The notes: generated by a model not told the origin, from the sequence alone. Positions 19,316 to 30,618 are shown, numbered from the stretch's first letter. The stretch is 64,000 nt of DNA from Thermotoga petrophila RKU-1 (GCF_000016785.1 NC_009486.1:1736001-1800000); one strand, 5' to 3'. Made by a program: numbers and translations.

Positions 19316-20733
19316 ATGAGTTAGATGAAAAGATAAAGAAAATATTTTCAGAGGAATCTGTGTTTAAAAGTCCAAAAGAATATAGAATGTTTTCTGGATA
19401 TAATCTTCCATCTTTTGTTAAGGATTGGATATTAAGGAAGTTTACAGACGAATTTGGAAATTTGGATGTAGATGCTTTAAAACTTTTTTTGAATACCCAC
19501 ATTGCACATAAAGGAAGCAAAATAAAAGGGACTCTTTTAAATGACTTAAAAGAAGTTACATTGCTTGCGAGAATTATAGTGGAGCCAGATATAAAGTCAG
19601 GAATATTGAGATTCTCTATACCTGATATCGGTATAAAACTCGACGAAGGACGAATTCCCCCTCATGTTGCTAAGAAGTATCTGGAGTTGAAAGGAGGAGA
19701 AGTTTGGGGTGTCGTTAAATTAGCTTATATTCCACCCGAAGGAAAACAAAAAGGAACAATAGAAATAGTGGATTATAAACCATTTAAACCTTATGAAGTA
19801 GATGTAGAATATTTCAGAGAGAAACGAAAGGAATTTACTTTAGAAGAGTGGATAGATCTTTTAATACGTTCTATGGAATACAACCCCAATGGGTTCGAAT
19901 CACTTTCTCAAAAGTTATTATTTCTAGCCCGACTTCTCGTTTTTGTTGAACCAAACTTGAATATGATAGAATTGGCACCTAAAGGAACGGGCAAGTCTTA
20001 TACATTTAATAATTTAAGTAAATACGGTTGGGTTATAAGTGGCGGCACTGTTTCAAGGGCAAAGTTGCTTTACGATGTAGCTCGTTCGACTCCCGGTATA
20101 ATAACCCGCTATGATTTTGTAGTCTTAGATGAGATTGAGAGTATAACATTTACAGATCCAAGCGAATTACAGGGAGCTTTAAAAAATTATTTGGAATCAG
20201 GGAATTTTTCTGTGGCAAACTATAGAGGGGTTTCTTCTGCAGGTTTCATGTTATTGGGAAATATTCCACTAACAAAAGATAGAAAACCACTACATAGCAA
20301 ATACTTCGTTAATTTACCAAAATTCTTTCAAGATTCTGCTTTGCTAGACAGATTCCATGGTTTCATTGAAGGATGGAAATTACCTAGAATGCGAGAAGAT
20401 TTAAAGTTGAGAGGATACGCATTGAATGTTGAATATTTCTCTGAAATATTACATAAGCTAAGAACAACTCCAGATTTTACTAAGATAGTGGATTCTTTGT
20501 TAGATATACCTAAAAATGCAGATACGAGGGATACTAGAGCTATAGTAAAAATATGCACAGGATATTTAAAACTGATTTTCCCCCATGTACACGAGAGAGA
20601 TGACATTAGCAAAAATGAATTTGAAACGTTTTGTTTAAAACCAGCAATAAAAATGAGAAAAATCATTAAGAGCCAAATAAGTCTAATCGATAATGAGTTC
20701 AGTGATACTTTACCTGAAATTAAAATCAAATAA
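19312..20733 (+). CDS. brxL: BrxL: Lon-like AAA+ protein of BREX
   Basis: A 473-residue protein of the BrxL family. Walker A is APKGTGKSYTF near residue 224, followed by the characteristic GWVISGGTVSRAKLLYD; Walker B is FVVLDEIES near 275; a GNIPL stretch and an RFHGFIEGW box follow. The family forms DNA-binding hexamers related to Lon, but with no clear protease active site. The ATG overlaps the pglZ stop (ATGA). It is shorter than typical type 1 BrxL (about 680 residues), so the C-terminal Lon-protease-like part is reduced or absent. Last gene of the type 4 set. Confidence 0.9.
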   Translation: MNELDEKIKKIFSEESVFKSPKEYRMFSGYNLPSFVKDWILRKFTDEFGNLDVDALKLFLNTHIAHKGSKIKGTLLNDLKEVTLLARIIVEPDIKSGILRFSIPDIGIKLDEGRIPPHVAKKYLELKGGEVWGVVKLAYIPPEGKQKGTIEIVDYKPFKPYEVDVEYFREKRKEFTLEEWIDLLIRSMEYNPNGFESLSQKLLFLARLLVFVEPNLNMIELAPKGTGKSYTFNNLSKYGWVISGGTVSRAKLLYDVARSTPGIITRYDFVVLDEIESITFTDPSELQGALKNYLESGNFSVANYRGVSSAGFMLLGNIPLTKDRKPLHSKYFVNLPKFFQDSALLDRFHGFIEGWKLPRMREDLKLRGYALNVEYFSEILHKLRTTPDFTKIVDSLLDIPKNADTRDTRAIVKICTGYLKLIFPHVHERDDISKNEFETFCLKPAIKMRKIIKSQISLIDNEFSDTLPEIKIK

Positions 20734-20904
20734 CTATATCCGTTCATCATCTAAAAAGCAAATACGTAACTCTGCGTACCACCTTATTCAAATTCTCTAT
20801 ATGACATTGGATATCATAGAAGTAGAATGTATCAAAGTATTTTGTGATAAAAACAACGCTGTCTTTGTTAAATTTGCTGTATTCCACTCAAATTGTACAC
20901 AAAA

Positions 20905-22232
<1,328 letters not shown>

Positions 22233-22255
<23 letters not shown>

Positions 22256-25200
22256 CGATAAAATCCGCCCCGATGAAAAGCACATCTGGATCTGTATGAG
22301 CATAGAGATCACGAGAATACATCGGATAAATCCGTGCTGGAAGAAGATGAAACACCCCCTCTGCAGTCGCCCTCCAGACGTAGTCAAAACTATCACCGTA
22401 AAGGTATCGGGCAAAGAGCGCAACCCTGTCCGTTCGAATCTCCCTTCCAGAGTACCACGCGTCCCATGAAGAGTACCAGCTGTACGAGAACTTGTTTTCC
22501 TCGATCCCTTTTTCTCTGTAGTTCGAGAGCACCTGCGCGCAGGACGGAATGAAATCCTCCACTATGAGGTAGTTCCCGTCTCCTTCAACCCTCACCACCG
22601 TTTTGATTATGTCTCCCAACTCTATCCTCACATCTTCAACATCGAAGACCACCTCGAAAACTCTGTTCCGAAGAGTCTTTGAAGACCCGCTGAAGCGTAT
22701 GTTCTCCGCAACCAGCTTTTTTCCATCCCAGAAGAATACCCTTCTGGCAACGAACGGAAGATCCACGAACTCTCCGTTCCTGTACCAGTACGTTTTGTTT
22801 TCTCCCCTCAGCAGGATCTCATCCATCGTGCAGGACAGCCCCGTAACGTCTTCAGGAACGGGTATCTTTTCATCACCGATCAGCACGAATCCTTTCATGA
22901 GAAAGACAAGACCACTCTTCATGAAACCTGCGTCCATCACGTCCAGATACCTGGTGATAGTGTTCTTTTCCGTATCATAGACGAGCGCTTCGTTTCTGAG
23001 AACTACAAGAATCAGGCCGTTGAACGTTTCGATCCTGAAGAACGTGTAAGTCTCTCCTTTTATTTTCACTTCTGCACCGTCTATCTCGAGGGGAAATCCT
23101 CTGTATTCGATTGTCTTCTTCCAGTACTCGTACGGCAGGATGTAGAGTTCTTCGTTTTGCTCTTTCTCGACAGGGTGTATCGAGTGCGGTACGTATCCTC
23201 TCCCGATCGGCACGAAGGCATCTACAATCATTTTTTTCTCCTCTATCAGGAGTTCGTACCTTTTGTAGAATTCTCTTTTTATCTCCAGGCCTTCACTCAC
23301 AGACTCTTTCGGAACTTCGACGTAGGTTATCTCCACCTCCACGATGCCTTTTCCAGAAACGATCAGTGAACCGGGAACGAGAGATCTTTCTTCACCTGGC
23401 TTCAGTTCGAAGGTGTTTTCGGAGTTGATGACTTTCAGTGTGGTTGAAGCGTACTCCGGCATCGCCTCAAGGAGAGCCAGAATAACAAAGGACGTGTCCT
23501 TTGTGGAAGTCCAGAAGGCGCTGTCTTTTTTCAAGAGAAGGTAATTTGCCAGTTTTCTTTCCAGTTCCGGAAATTCTTTCCACTTTGCAAGAGCCCTGAG
23601 GAAAACGCTGTTGAGCTGGATTTCACTGATGAGGGGGTTATCGGAAGATATTTTCAGATAGGCCTTCTGCTCGTCCTGGACGACGTAGTTCATCAGCTGT
23701 TTCAGAGCCTCTTTTGAACTCAAACTCAGAAACACCAGATCCACTTCGCTTTCTGGCCTGAACGGCTCGTGATCTACTCCGTACAGATCGAGAACGTACG
23801 ATCCGTAGGCCGACGGATGTTCCCTGAGATACTCTATTCCTCTCTGCAGGACGCTTTCTGCGACATCGTATCCCGCCTTCATGGTGAAGTACAGCCCTTC
23901 CATCACGTAGCAGGTCATGAAGTCATCGGATTCGTCGAATCTGAACCATCCCCAACCGCCATCGTTGTGCTGGTAGGAGTAGAGTCTGAACAGCCCCCTC
24001 TGGATGATCTCTTCCAGGTTCTCCACCTCTATTCCTACACTTGCTGCAACCACGGCCGGGAAGAACCGGCTCATGGTCTGTTCGACACAACCGTACGGGA
24101 AGTCTACCAGCCTTTTCAGGCTATCCTCGACGAGCGGAACGATGCTGTCCAGAAACCTTATCCTCGATGAGATGAACTGCTCCGGGATCTTCAGCGTCTC
24201 TTTCCCGTCCAAGAGCATGATGCGGTAGAATTCCCTTTCAAAAGCGAATCTTTCAACGGGCAGTCTCATGGAGACCGCGTCGCTCAGATCACCTCCAACC
24301 GCAGTAAATTTCACAAAACTTCCTTCAGAAGCAAAGACAGCCTTCACTGTCCAGGTCTCTGTGTGTGAGGAGTTCGCCTCCATCAAAAAGCGTCTTGAGG
24401 AACTCCCCTCGAGGAGTTCTATGTTCTCGGGAAGTTCCACCATGAGTTGAACCGGAAGCGTCTTCGAAGTCCTGTTGAAAACGGTTGCGGATATTTTTAT
24501 CACATCACCCTCCCTCAAAAAAGACGGAAGGTGAGGCATCAGATAGAACTTTTTGGAAACGACCATTTCGCTTTCTGCCTGGGAGAATCGATCCTTTGAG
24601 AAACCGTAGGCCGTTGCCCTGAAAGAAGTGATGCTGTCTGGGACCTTGAAGCTCACCCTCGCGATTCCGTTGTGAAGCTCCAGTGAAGGAATCCAGAGGG
24701 CCGTGTCCGGGAAGTACTCCCTGACGTTCAACTTAGATGGAATGGCGTTCTGTTTGAAATCGGCGAAGGTCTTCTCCTCCGGGAGGGAAGCGAGTTTGTT
24801 TCGGAACGAATCCCTTGAAACATAGAGTCTCCAGTAATGCGGAAATCCTCCTCTTGTTTGGGGATAGTTCATGTGAGGATAGAGGAAGTTTTCGAGCACC
24901 GGTGGTTCTGCTCCAACCATGGCGTATATCGCTTCATCAACGAGGAAAAGACAGACTCTGTCCACATTCGATTCGATCGTGATCTGTGCCATTTCTCCAG
25001 GTTCGTACTGATCCTTGTCGAACAGAATCTTCATGGTGGTGAAATTCGTGTCGAGCAGAACGTTCAGCCTTTCCAGCTTGTAGATACGCCCATTGTCGTC
25101 GAGTCCTATGAAGCTGAGGAAGAGATTCTTCTCAGGGATATCTTTCGGTATTCTGACACGCAGGTTGACAGACCCGGTGAAGGAGACAGGAATAGTGTCG

Positions 25201-26837
25201 TAAACCCTGTTTGAGACGATTCCCAGAACTCCCATCACCTTACCAGGTGCAAGGATCTGAACCGAAAGTTCATCTCCAGGTTTCACCGTGTTCGTTGCTG
25301 GATTAATGACGAACTCGCTGCTTGTTCCTGCACCGTAGTAAGCGTACACGTAGAGGTGAGTTTTCGCCTTTCCGAAGGAGAGTTCTATTCTGTAACTTTC
25401 TGGTTCTTTTGGAGTGAAAGTAACGATCGCTTCGCCGTTTTCCACGACCACCGTACTCGTTGAATCTTTGGAAGAGACGGTGAGCAGTCCATCTAAAGGA
25501 TTTCCGGAAAGATCCGTCACTTTCACCTTCACCCTCACCTGCTTGCCCGGTGAAGCGAAAACGTACCGATTCATCGGAGATATCAGAACGTTGTCTGCGT
25601 ACACCTTCACAGACCTTGTTTCCTCAATCTGACGCTGGCTTTCATCCGTCACGATCACCTCCAGCCGGTAGAACCCCTGAAATCCTTCTTCTGTTTTCAC
25701 ACCGAGTCTGAGGTTTCCCTCTTCGTCTGTGAAGTCCGTTCCCCTGTAAACCAGATATCCGCTTCCTTCCTCTGGAAAGGCTCGAACGTAGTAGGCAACC
25801 TGCGCTTTCGCAACAGGCTGGTCGTTGAAGTACTTCACCCTGACAAGGTAGTTCACAACTTCGCCGGATATGTACAAGTCTTTATCCGTTTCGATTTCGA
25901 CTTTGTACTCGGGCTTTCTGTATTCTTCCACCAGAAAATATTCGTAGTAGCGTCTTCCTCCATGATCGACCTTCACCCTGTAGAGTCCGACCGGGGCTGT
26001 GTCTGGAAGCTTCATAAAACCGTTGAATCCACCGAGCTCGTCGGTTTCAAGCTCCGATCTGTAAACTTCGTTGTTCTTTGTGTCGAAAATGGAAACGGTT
26101 ACTTTCGTTTTCTCAAAGGCTCTGTAGAGACCCTCTTCAAAAGAGAAGATCTGACCTCTGAAGTGGACCGTGTCGGAAGGTTTGTAGATCGGCCTGTCTG
26201 TGACAAAGAAAAGCTTTTCTCTTTCAAGCCCTCCACCTGAAAAGTACACCCCTCCCAAAAATCGAGAGTCCCCGTACCTGATGTAGAACGTGTCGAAGTG
26301 TTTCGTGATAGAAACGACCCCGTCTTTGCCGGTGAAAACTCTGTCGATCAGTTTCGAATCTTCAAAGGGAAGGACCTCCGCTCCTTCCACAAAATCACCA
26401 TCTGAGTCGAACACGTGGAGCCTCAGCTTTTCGCTGTCGGAAAAGTAAATCACCTCCAGATCGGTGACGATGAACAGGCCCCTGTCCATCACCTTTCTGA
26501 AAACCGTCCCCTCGTTGGAAACCAGAGTCGCAAAGTAAAATCCCCTGTCTTTCAGTGGAAATGAGAATTCTTTCCACTCCTCTGAGGAGAACTTTTTACT
26601 GTAGATAGGACGTGTTATCTCTAACAGCGAGAAGTTGAAGTTTTCTGGATCAAAAACTGCCTTCAAAAAGTCTTCTTCACTTATCTTCCACACGTTCAGG
26701 GTGACATCCTCCAGATCTGAGATCACAAAGAAGAGTCCATCATCTGGATGCAGAACAGGATATCTAGAGAAATAGGCGTATCCTCCAAAAAGACTGAAGC
26801 TGATCAGAAGAAAAACCAAGAAAATCAATCTCTTCAT
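22233..26837 (-). CDS. Bacterial alpha-2-macroglobulin (copy 1, full length)
   Basis: About 1534 residues with a signal peptide (KRLIFLVFLLISFSLFGG) and no lipobox. It contains macroglobulin domains (ITDRPIYKPSDTVHFRGQ), the bait region and the thioester motif PYGCVEQTMS near residue 915, in which Cys and Gln form the reactive thioester. After it come the helical thioester domain (NDGGWGWF) and a C-terminal domain. Such proteins trap proteases in the periplasm (family knowledge). AGGGGG lies just upstream; ATG 26837 fits the spacing better than ATG 26843. It heads an operon with the HExxH peptidase and DUF1175 protein. A truncated paralogue lies at 48464. Confidence 0.9.
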
Positions 26838-26876
26838 ACCCATCCCCCTCTTTCACATTTTTAAAATGTTAATTCT

Positions 26877-26885
26877 ATGATACCA
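26877..26885 (-). promoter_or_regulatory. Extended -10 of the macroglobulin operon
   Basis: On the minus strand TGGTATCAT, an extended -10 (TGn then TATCAT), lies about 40 nt before the macroglobulin start. No clear -35 was found. Confidence 0.4.
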
Positions 26886-26930
26886 CTTAACGAAAGAAAA
26901 GCAGAAGCTCGATTTTCAAACGTGATCATT

Positions 26931-26990
26931 TGGTAAATTTACCATATCGTAACATTATTCAACGTCTATGTAACATTAGAATGTTATCAT
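26931..26990 (+). promoter_or_regulatory. Palindromes and extended -10 ahead of the sulfur operon
   Basis: A 14-bp perfect palindrome TGGTAAATTTACCA (26931-26944) is followed by TAACATTA (26950-26957) and, 21 bp on, an inverted repeat TAACATT/AATGTTA (26971-26977, 26980-26986). The second arm runs into an extended -10 TGTTATCAT (TATCAT at 26985-26990). The layout suggests two operators over the tusA operon promoter. The HTH-TusA protein at 29389 is a possible ligand, by inference. Confidence 0.5.
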
Positions 26991-27042
26991 TTTCACAAGG
27001 ATTGAGATTTTTTTCACAAAAACTCAAGGGGAGGTGTGCGGT

Positions 27043-27282
27043 ATGGCGAAGTACCAGGTCACCAAGACTTTGGATGTGAGAGGAGAGGTGTGTCCAGTGC
27101 CCGATGTTGAAACCAAAAGAGCCCTGCAGAACATGAAGCCAGGAGAAATCCTCGAGGTGTGGATCGACTATCCGATGTCGAAAGAAAGAATCCCGGAAAC
27201 TGTCAAAAAACTCGGCCACGAAGTTCTGGAAATCGAAGAAGTGGGTCCAAGCGAATGGAAGATTTACATCAAAGTGAAATAA
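27043..27282 (+). CDS. TusA/SirA-family sulfur carrier
   Basis: A 79-residue TusA-like protein. The signature is LDVRGEVCPVPDVETKRAL, with the Cys that carries persulfide sulfur, followed by a PMSKERIPETVKKLGHEV segment. Start ATG 27043 with GGGGAGGT upstream. It begins an operon with a YeeE/YedE transporter and three DsrE-superfamily proteins, so it likely passes sulfur from an imported compound to acceptors (inference). Recognised as the TM0983 equivalent. Confidence 0.92.
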   Translation: MAKYQVTKTLDVRGEVCPVPDVETKRALQNMKPGEILEVWIDYPMSKERIPETVKKLGHEVLEIEEVGPSEWKIYIKVK

Positions 27283-27297
27283 GGAGGTGCAGACGAC

Positions 27298-28296
27298 ATG
27301 GTCTGGACCGGTCTACTGATCGGAGTATTGTTCGGTGTAATCCTTCAGCGCGGTAGGATCTGCTTTAACTCTGCCTTCAGAGATGTTCTGATCTTCAAAG
27401 ACAACTACTTGATGAGGCTCGCAGCGCTGACGCTTGGTCTCGAATCCATCACACTCTTGATCTTCGCTCAGGCCGGCATCATAACTCTCAACCCCAAACC
27501 CCTCAACTGGATTGGAAACATCGTCGGTGGATTCATCTTCGGAATAGGAATGGTGCTCGCTGGTGGATGTGCTTCGGGAGTGACTTACAGAACTGGTGAA
27601 GGAATGACAACAGCGTGGTTCGCAGCTCTGGCCTACGCTTTGACGGCTCATGCTACAAGTAAGGGATTGTTCTCGGGATGGATCAAATGGCTGAACAACT
27701 ACACGGTGACAGTTTCGAACACGAATCCCATTTACGCGCCAAAGACTGGGCCAACTATCGCAACGGTGCTCGGTATCAGTCCATGGATCGCCTCAATTAT
27801 CTTCCTTGCGCTCATGCTCTGGTATGCCTTCGGAGTGAAGAATAAGTCTCAGAGGCCTTCCAAATTGAACTGGATCGCTGCTTCTGTTCTCATAGCGATA
27901 CTCGCACCCATAGCCTGGTGGGCAAGTGCGAGCACAGGAAGAAACTACGGTCTTGGTATCACAGGAGGCTGGATAAATCTGGTTTCTGTTTACGCAAACA
28001 ACGCCCCTCTGAACTGGGGAGGTGCTGAGATTCTCGGAATAATAATAGGAGCTGCCATATCCGCCATTGCAGGAAAAGAGTTCAAACTGAGAATGCCAAA
28101 GAATCCCAAAACCTACGCTCAGGTTCTTCTGGGAGGATTCCTCATGGGATTCGGTGCGGTAACAGCCGGAGGATGTAATATAGGTCACTTCCTCACCGGT
28201 GTCCCGACACTGGCCATCTCATCGATAGTAGCATCTATCTTCTTCATTCTCGGAAACTGGACAATGGCCTGGTTCCTCTTCGGAAGACAGAAATGA
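27298..28296 (+). CDS. YeeE/YedE-family sulfur-compound transporter
   Basis: A 332-residue integral membrane protein with about nine or ten hydrophobic segments and the internal repeat typical of YeeE/YedE (PF04143). The conserved cysteine motifs are GMVLAGGCASGVTYRTGEG in the first half and GFGAVTAGGCNIGHF in the second. Family members transport thiosulfate or persulfide sulfur by relay between cysteines. It lies 15 nt after tusA with AAGGAGG upstream. The TusA partner is typical of the family. Likely the TM0982 equivalent. Confidence 0.9.
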   Translation: MVWTGLLIGVLFGVILQRGRICFNSAFRDVLIFKDNYLMRLAALTLGLESITLLIFAQAGIITLNPKPLNWIGNIVGGFIFGIGMVLAGGCASGVTYRTGEGMTTAWFAALAYALTAHATSKGLFSGWIKWLNNYTVTVSNTNPIYAPKTGPTIATVLGISPWIASIIFLALMLWYAFGVKNKSQRPSKLNWIAASVLIAILAPIAWWASASTGRNYGLGITGGWINLVSVYANNAPLNWGGAEILGIIIGAAISAIAGKEFKLRMPKNPKTYAQVLLGGFLMGFGAVTAGGCNIGHFLTGVPTLAISSIVASIFFILGNWTMAWFLFGRQK

Positions 28297-28312
28297 CAAG
28301 GGGGAAAAAATC

Positions 28313-28669
28313 ATGAAGATAGGAATACAGGTGATGGTTCCACCCTATACGTATGAAGATCTGGATACCGCCATAAAGATCGCTGAAGCCGCAATGGAAA
28401 AAGGTCATGAAGTGACACTCTTTCTCTTCGCGGATTCCGTCATATGTACTAACAAGAACATAAAGCCAATCAAAATCGACAGAAACATTCCACAGAAACT
28501 TGTAGAACTTATGCAAAAAGGAAACTTCGAGGTTCATATATGTGGAATATGTATGGACTACAGAGGGATAACCACAGACATGATAATAGAGGGTTCGAAA
28601 CCAAGCGGCCTCCCAGAACTCGCAAACCTGATTGCCACCTGCGACAGATTCATAAATCTGATGGCTTGA
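28313..28669 (+). CDS. DsrE-family protein (TusD-like)
   Basis: A 118-residue Rossmann-like DsrE-superfamily protein beginning MKIGIQVMVPPYTYED. Cysteines lie in VICTNK and in FEVHICGICMDYRG, the latter near the position of the sulfur-carrying Cys in DsrE/TusD. It is in an operon with the next two DsrE-superfamily genes, an arrangement like tusDCB, so a heteromultimeric sulfur relay is likely. Likely the TM0981 equivalent. Confidence 0.85.
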   Translation: MKIGIQVMVPPYTYEDLDTAIKIAEAAMEKGHEVTLFLFADSVICTNKNIKPIKIDRNIPQKLVELMQKGNFEVHICGICMDYRGITTDMIIEGSKPSGLPELANLIATCDRFINLMA

Positions 28670-28678
28670 GGTGGGATC

Positions 28679-29032
28679 ATGAAGAAAATACTGTTTGTAG
28701 CCTATCAATCACCGGTTGGAAGTGTCTGGGTTAACGAAGCATTCAGAACTGCCTTTGGAATGTACGGAGAGGATCTGGAACCAAGTGTTCTCCTAATTGA
28801 AGAGGCTTCTGTTGCGTTATCCAAAAATACGAAGCCGGAGATGCTGGGACTACTTCCTCTCTCGATCTGTCACAAATACATCAAAAGATACGGTACCAAA
28901 GTTTACGCAGTCAAACAGCATCTTGAGAAGTACAGGGTAAAAGAACTGGACGAGAATTTCGGGGCAGAAGTGATCGACGAAGCGAATCTTCCAGAATTCT
29001 TACACAGCTTCGACTACGTTATATTCATGTGA
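28679..29032 (+). CDS. DsrF/TusC-like protein
   Basis: A 117-residue DsrE-superfamily protein (MKKILFVAYQSPVGSVWVNEAFRTA). It aligns in length and opening strand with DsrF/TusC. TusC-type subunits normally lack the catalytic Cys and have a structural role. Here the only Cys is in LSICHKY. It sits 9 nt after the previous gene. Likely the TM0980 equivalent. Confidence 0.8.
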   Translation: MKKILFVAYQSPVGSVWVNEAFRTAFGMYGEDLEPSVLLIEEASVALSKNTKPEMLGLLPLSICHKYIKRYGTKVYAVKQHLEKYRVKELDENFGAEVIDEANLPEFLHSFDYVIFM

Positions 29033-29043
29033 GGTGATAGGAG

Positions 29044-29307
29044 ATGGCACTCGTACTCGTCAAGTACGGAACGGATCATCCCGTGGAAAAGCTCAAAATA
29101 AGATCTGCAAAGGCAGAAGATAAAATAGTTCTCATACAAAATGGTGTTTTCTGGGCTCTGGAAGAACTCGAGACACCAGCAAAGGTCTACACAATCAAGG
29201 ACGACTTCCTTGCGAGAGGATATTCCGAAGAGGATTCAAAGGTTCCACTGATCACTTACAGTGAATTCATAGATCTTCTGGAGAGTGAAGAGAAGTTCAT
29301 CGGCTGA
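29044..29307 (+). CDS. DsrH/TusB-like protein
   Basis: An 87-residue protein beginning MALVLVKYGTDHPVEKL. I recognise it as the TM0979 family of T. maritima, whose structure is known and which is DsrH/TusB-like. It has no cysteine, unlike many DsrH proteins, so it is probably a structural subunit of the DsrEFH-type assembly. Last gene before a hairpin terminator. Confidence 0.88.
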   Translation: MALVLVKYGTDHPVEKLKIRSAKAEDKIVLIQNGVFWALEELETPAKVYTIKDDFLARGYSEEDSKVPLITYSEFIDLLESEEKFIG

Positions 29308-29348
29308 TGGGATTTAGATGTAGTAAAATAAGACTAAGTCAACAGCAG

Positions 29349-29371
29349 GCCGCGGCTCGTCCGCGGCTTTT
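29349..29371 (+). terminator. Hairpin terminator or attenuator before the HTH-TusA gene
   Basis: GCCGCGG, loop CTCGT, CCGCGGC followed by only four T residues. It separates the dsrE-type genes from the fusion regulator. The short T tract suggests partial read-through, so the regulator could be co-transcribed at a lower level. Confidence 0.65.
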
Positions 29372-29388
29372 GCAGAAGGTGGTAACCC

Positions 29389-29934
29389 ATGGGACGGCGT
29401 GGAAGCGTTTTGACACTCTTTAAAACCTTATCGAATCAGACACGACTCGACATTCTGATGCTTTTGAGAGACAGTTGTCTCACCGCTTCAGAAGTGGCGG
29501 AGAAACTGAAGATCAATCCCTCAACCGCTTACAGGTATTTGAACCAGATGGTTAAAGCGGGGATCCTCAAAGTCTTAAAGACACCCGAAGGTGACAGGTA
29601 CGATTTTTCTTCTGTTCAGGTGTTCAGGATGCTCGAAGCAGCAGTGGAATTGCTCCACGAGAACGAAAAAGAAAAGAAAATTTCCAGTATCACCTCAGTA
29701 GAAGAGTCGTCTGGATCGACAAAACTTCTCGATATGCGAGGACAAATATGTCCTGTTCCAGAGATCACGACCAGAAAAGAACTGGAAAAACTCCAGCCCG
29801 GAGAAACCTTGATCATAGTATGTGATTATCCCCTTTCAGGAGAGAGGATCACAAGTTTTTCTCTGAGAGAAGGCTATGAAGTGGCCACTGAACAGATCGG
29901 ATCTGTGATGAAAATCTACATAAAGAAACCGTAA
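29389..29934 (+). CDS. ArsR-type HTH fused to a TusA domain
   Basis: 181 residues. The first 85 form a winged helix (TLSNQTRLDILMLLRDS, then LTASEVAEKLKINPSTAYRYLNQMVKAGIL). After a charged linker the C-terminal 75 residues are a complete TusA domain (LLDMRGQICPVPEITTRKELEKL, then DYPLSGERITSF) with the persulfide-carrying Cys retained. A DNA-binding domain joined to a sulfur carrier, next to a tusA-yeeE-dsrE operon, suggests a regulator that senses persulfide load directly (inference). ATG 29389 has AGAAGGTGG upstream. Confidence 0.85.
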   Translation: MGRRGSVLTLFKTLSNQTRLDILMLLRDSCLTASEVAEKLKINPSTAYRYLNQMVKAGILKVLKTPEGDRYDFSSVQVFRMLEAAVELLHENEKEKKISSITSVEESSGSTKLLDMRGQICPVPEITTRKELEKLQPGETLIIVCDYPLSGERITSFSLREGYEVATEQIGSVMKIYIKKP

Positions 29935-30414
29935 TCTCCTTAAAAATTGAAAAGGATCGGAAATAGAAGGATAAACTAAGGAAACGAGCACTGAGAATAT
30001 GAACGCAACGAGCCCAAAATTCAGAAGGGCGAATTCGTACAGTCTCTCTACTCCAAAAGTAGCCGCGTAGAGTGCGTATCCTATCATCCCCGCTTCAAAA
30101 CCTGTCATGAGCATCGGGAAATATTCAGAATCAAACTTCAAAGGCTTTTTCAGGAACTTTCCCAGGAAAAGCAGCAGAATACAAATTCCAAAGCTTGAAG
30201 CAAAGAGTGAAAAGTACTCCAGGTTGAAATTCGCAGTCGAAAAGGCTGTGAACAGAAACGAAGGTAGTCCTATGTTCAGGACAAGTTTTTTCAAAGAGAC
30301 TATTACTGTCTCTTTCTCCTTGAAAAAATTTAATCTCCTTAAAATATATCCCATCATAACCAAAACGAGGATTGGAAGTACTTTCAGTAAAACAGTGAGA
30401 TATTTTTCAAACAT
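29836..30414 (-). pseudogene. Truncated auxin-efflux-carrier (AEC) family transporter
   Basis: The first 150 residues match the N-terminal half of an AEC permease, with four or five hydrophobic segments starting VLPILVLVMMGYILRR and including LVLNIGLPSFLFTAF. Family members are about 300 residues. Here homology stops and the remaining 40 codons are antisense to the 3' end of the HTH-TusA gene. The second half of the transporter is missing, so it is unlikely to function. Confidence 0.7.
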
Positions 30415-30439
30415 AAAAAGCCTATTCTTTGTTCTATTT

Positions 30440-30468
30440 TTGACTGATGTTGATGAATTTGTTAAAAT
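30440..30468 (+). promoter_or_regulatory. Promoter of the HD-GYP / H-NOX operon
   Basis: TTGACT (30440-30445), exactly 17 bp, then TAAAAT (30463-30468) with an extended TGT upstream. One of the best promoter matches in the window; it serves the 42-aa ORF and the two signalling genes behind it. Confidence 0.65.
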
Positions 30469-30489
30469 TAGCGTTAGAAGGTGTCGTTA

Positions 30490-30618
30490 GTGAAATCATC
30501 CACGTTTCTGTATATGATTGTACCAGTAATTGTTTTAACAGTTGCAGAAATACTTTTTGTTGTAACCCAGGCGGATCAGAAAAATCTTAGTTTGATATCT
30601 CCTGTGTCAGGAGGGTAA
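30490..30618 (+). CDS. 42-residue membrane peptide
   Basis: A GTG-started frame with GAAGGTG just upstream, encoding KSSTFLYMIVPVIVLTVAEI, LFVVTQADQKN and LSLISPVSGG. It has one transmembrane helix and a short polar tail. It starts 22 nt after a strong -10 box, and its stop at 30616-30618 is 3 nt before the next ATG, so translation is probably coupled. It could be a small regulator or anchor for the signalling proteins downstream, or the remnant of a longer receptor N-terminus. Confidence 0.5.
   Translation: MKSSTFLYMIVPVIVLTVAEILFVVTQADQKNLSLISPVSGG

Noticed and set aside
20734-20904. Possible gene or RNA in the gap after brxL
   Set aside because: AT-rich sequence with no ribosome site, hairpin terminator or conserved frame that I could support.
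22256-22423. N-terminal extension of the HELLH peptidase to 22423
   Set aside because: It is the antiparallel-phase reading of the macroglobulin C-terminus and would overlap that gene by 190 nt; ATG 22255 is sufficient.
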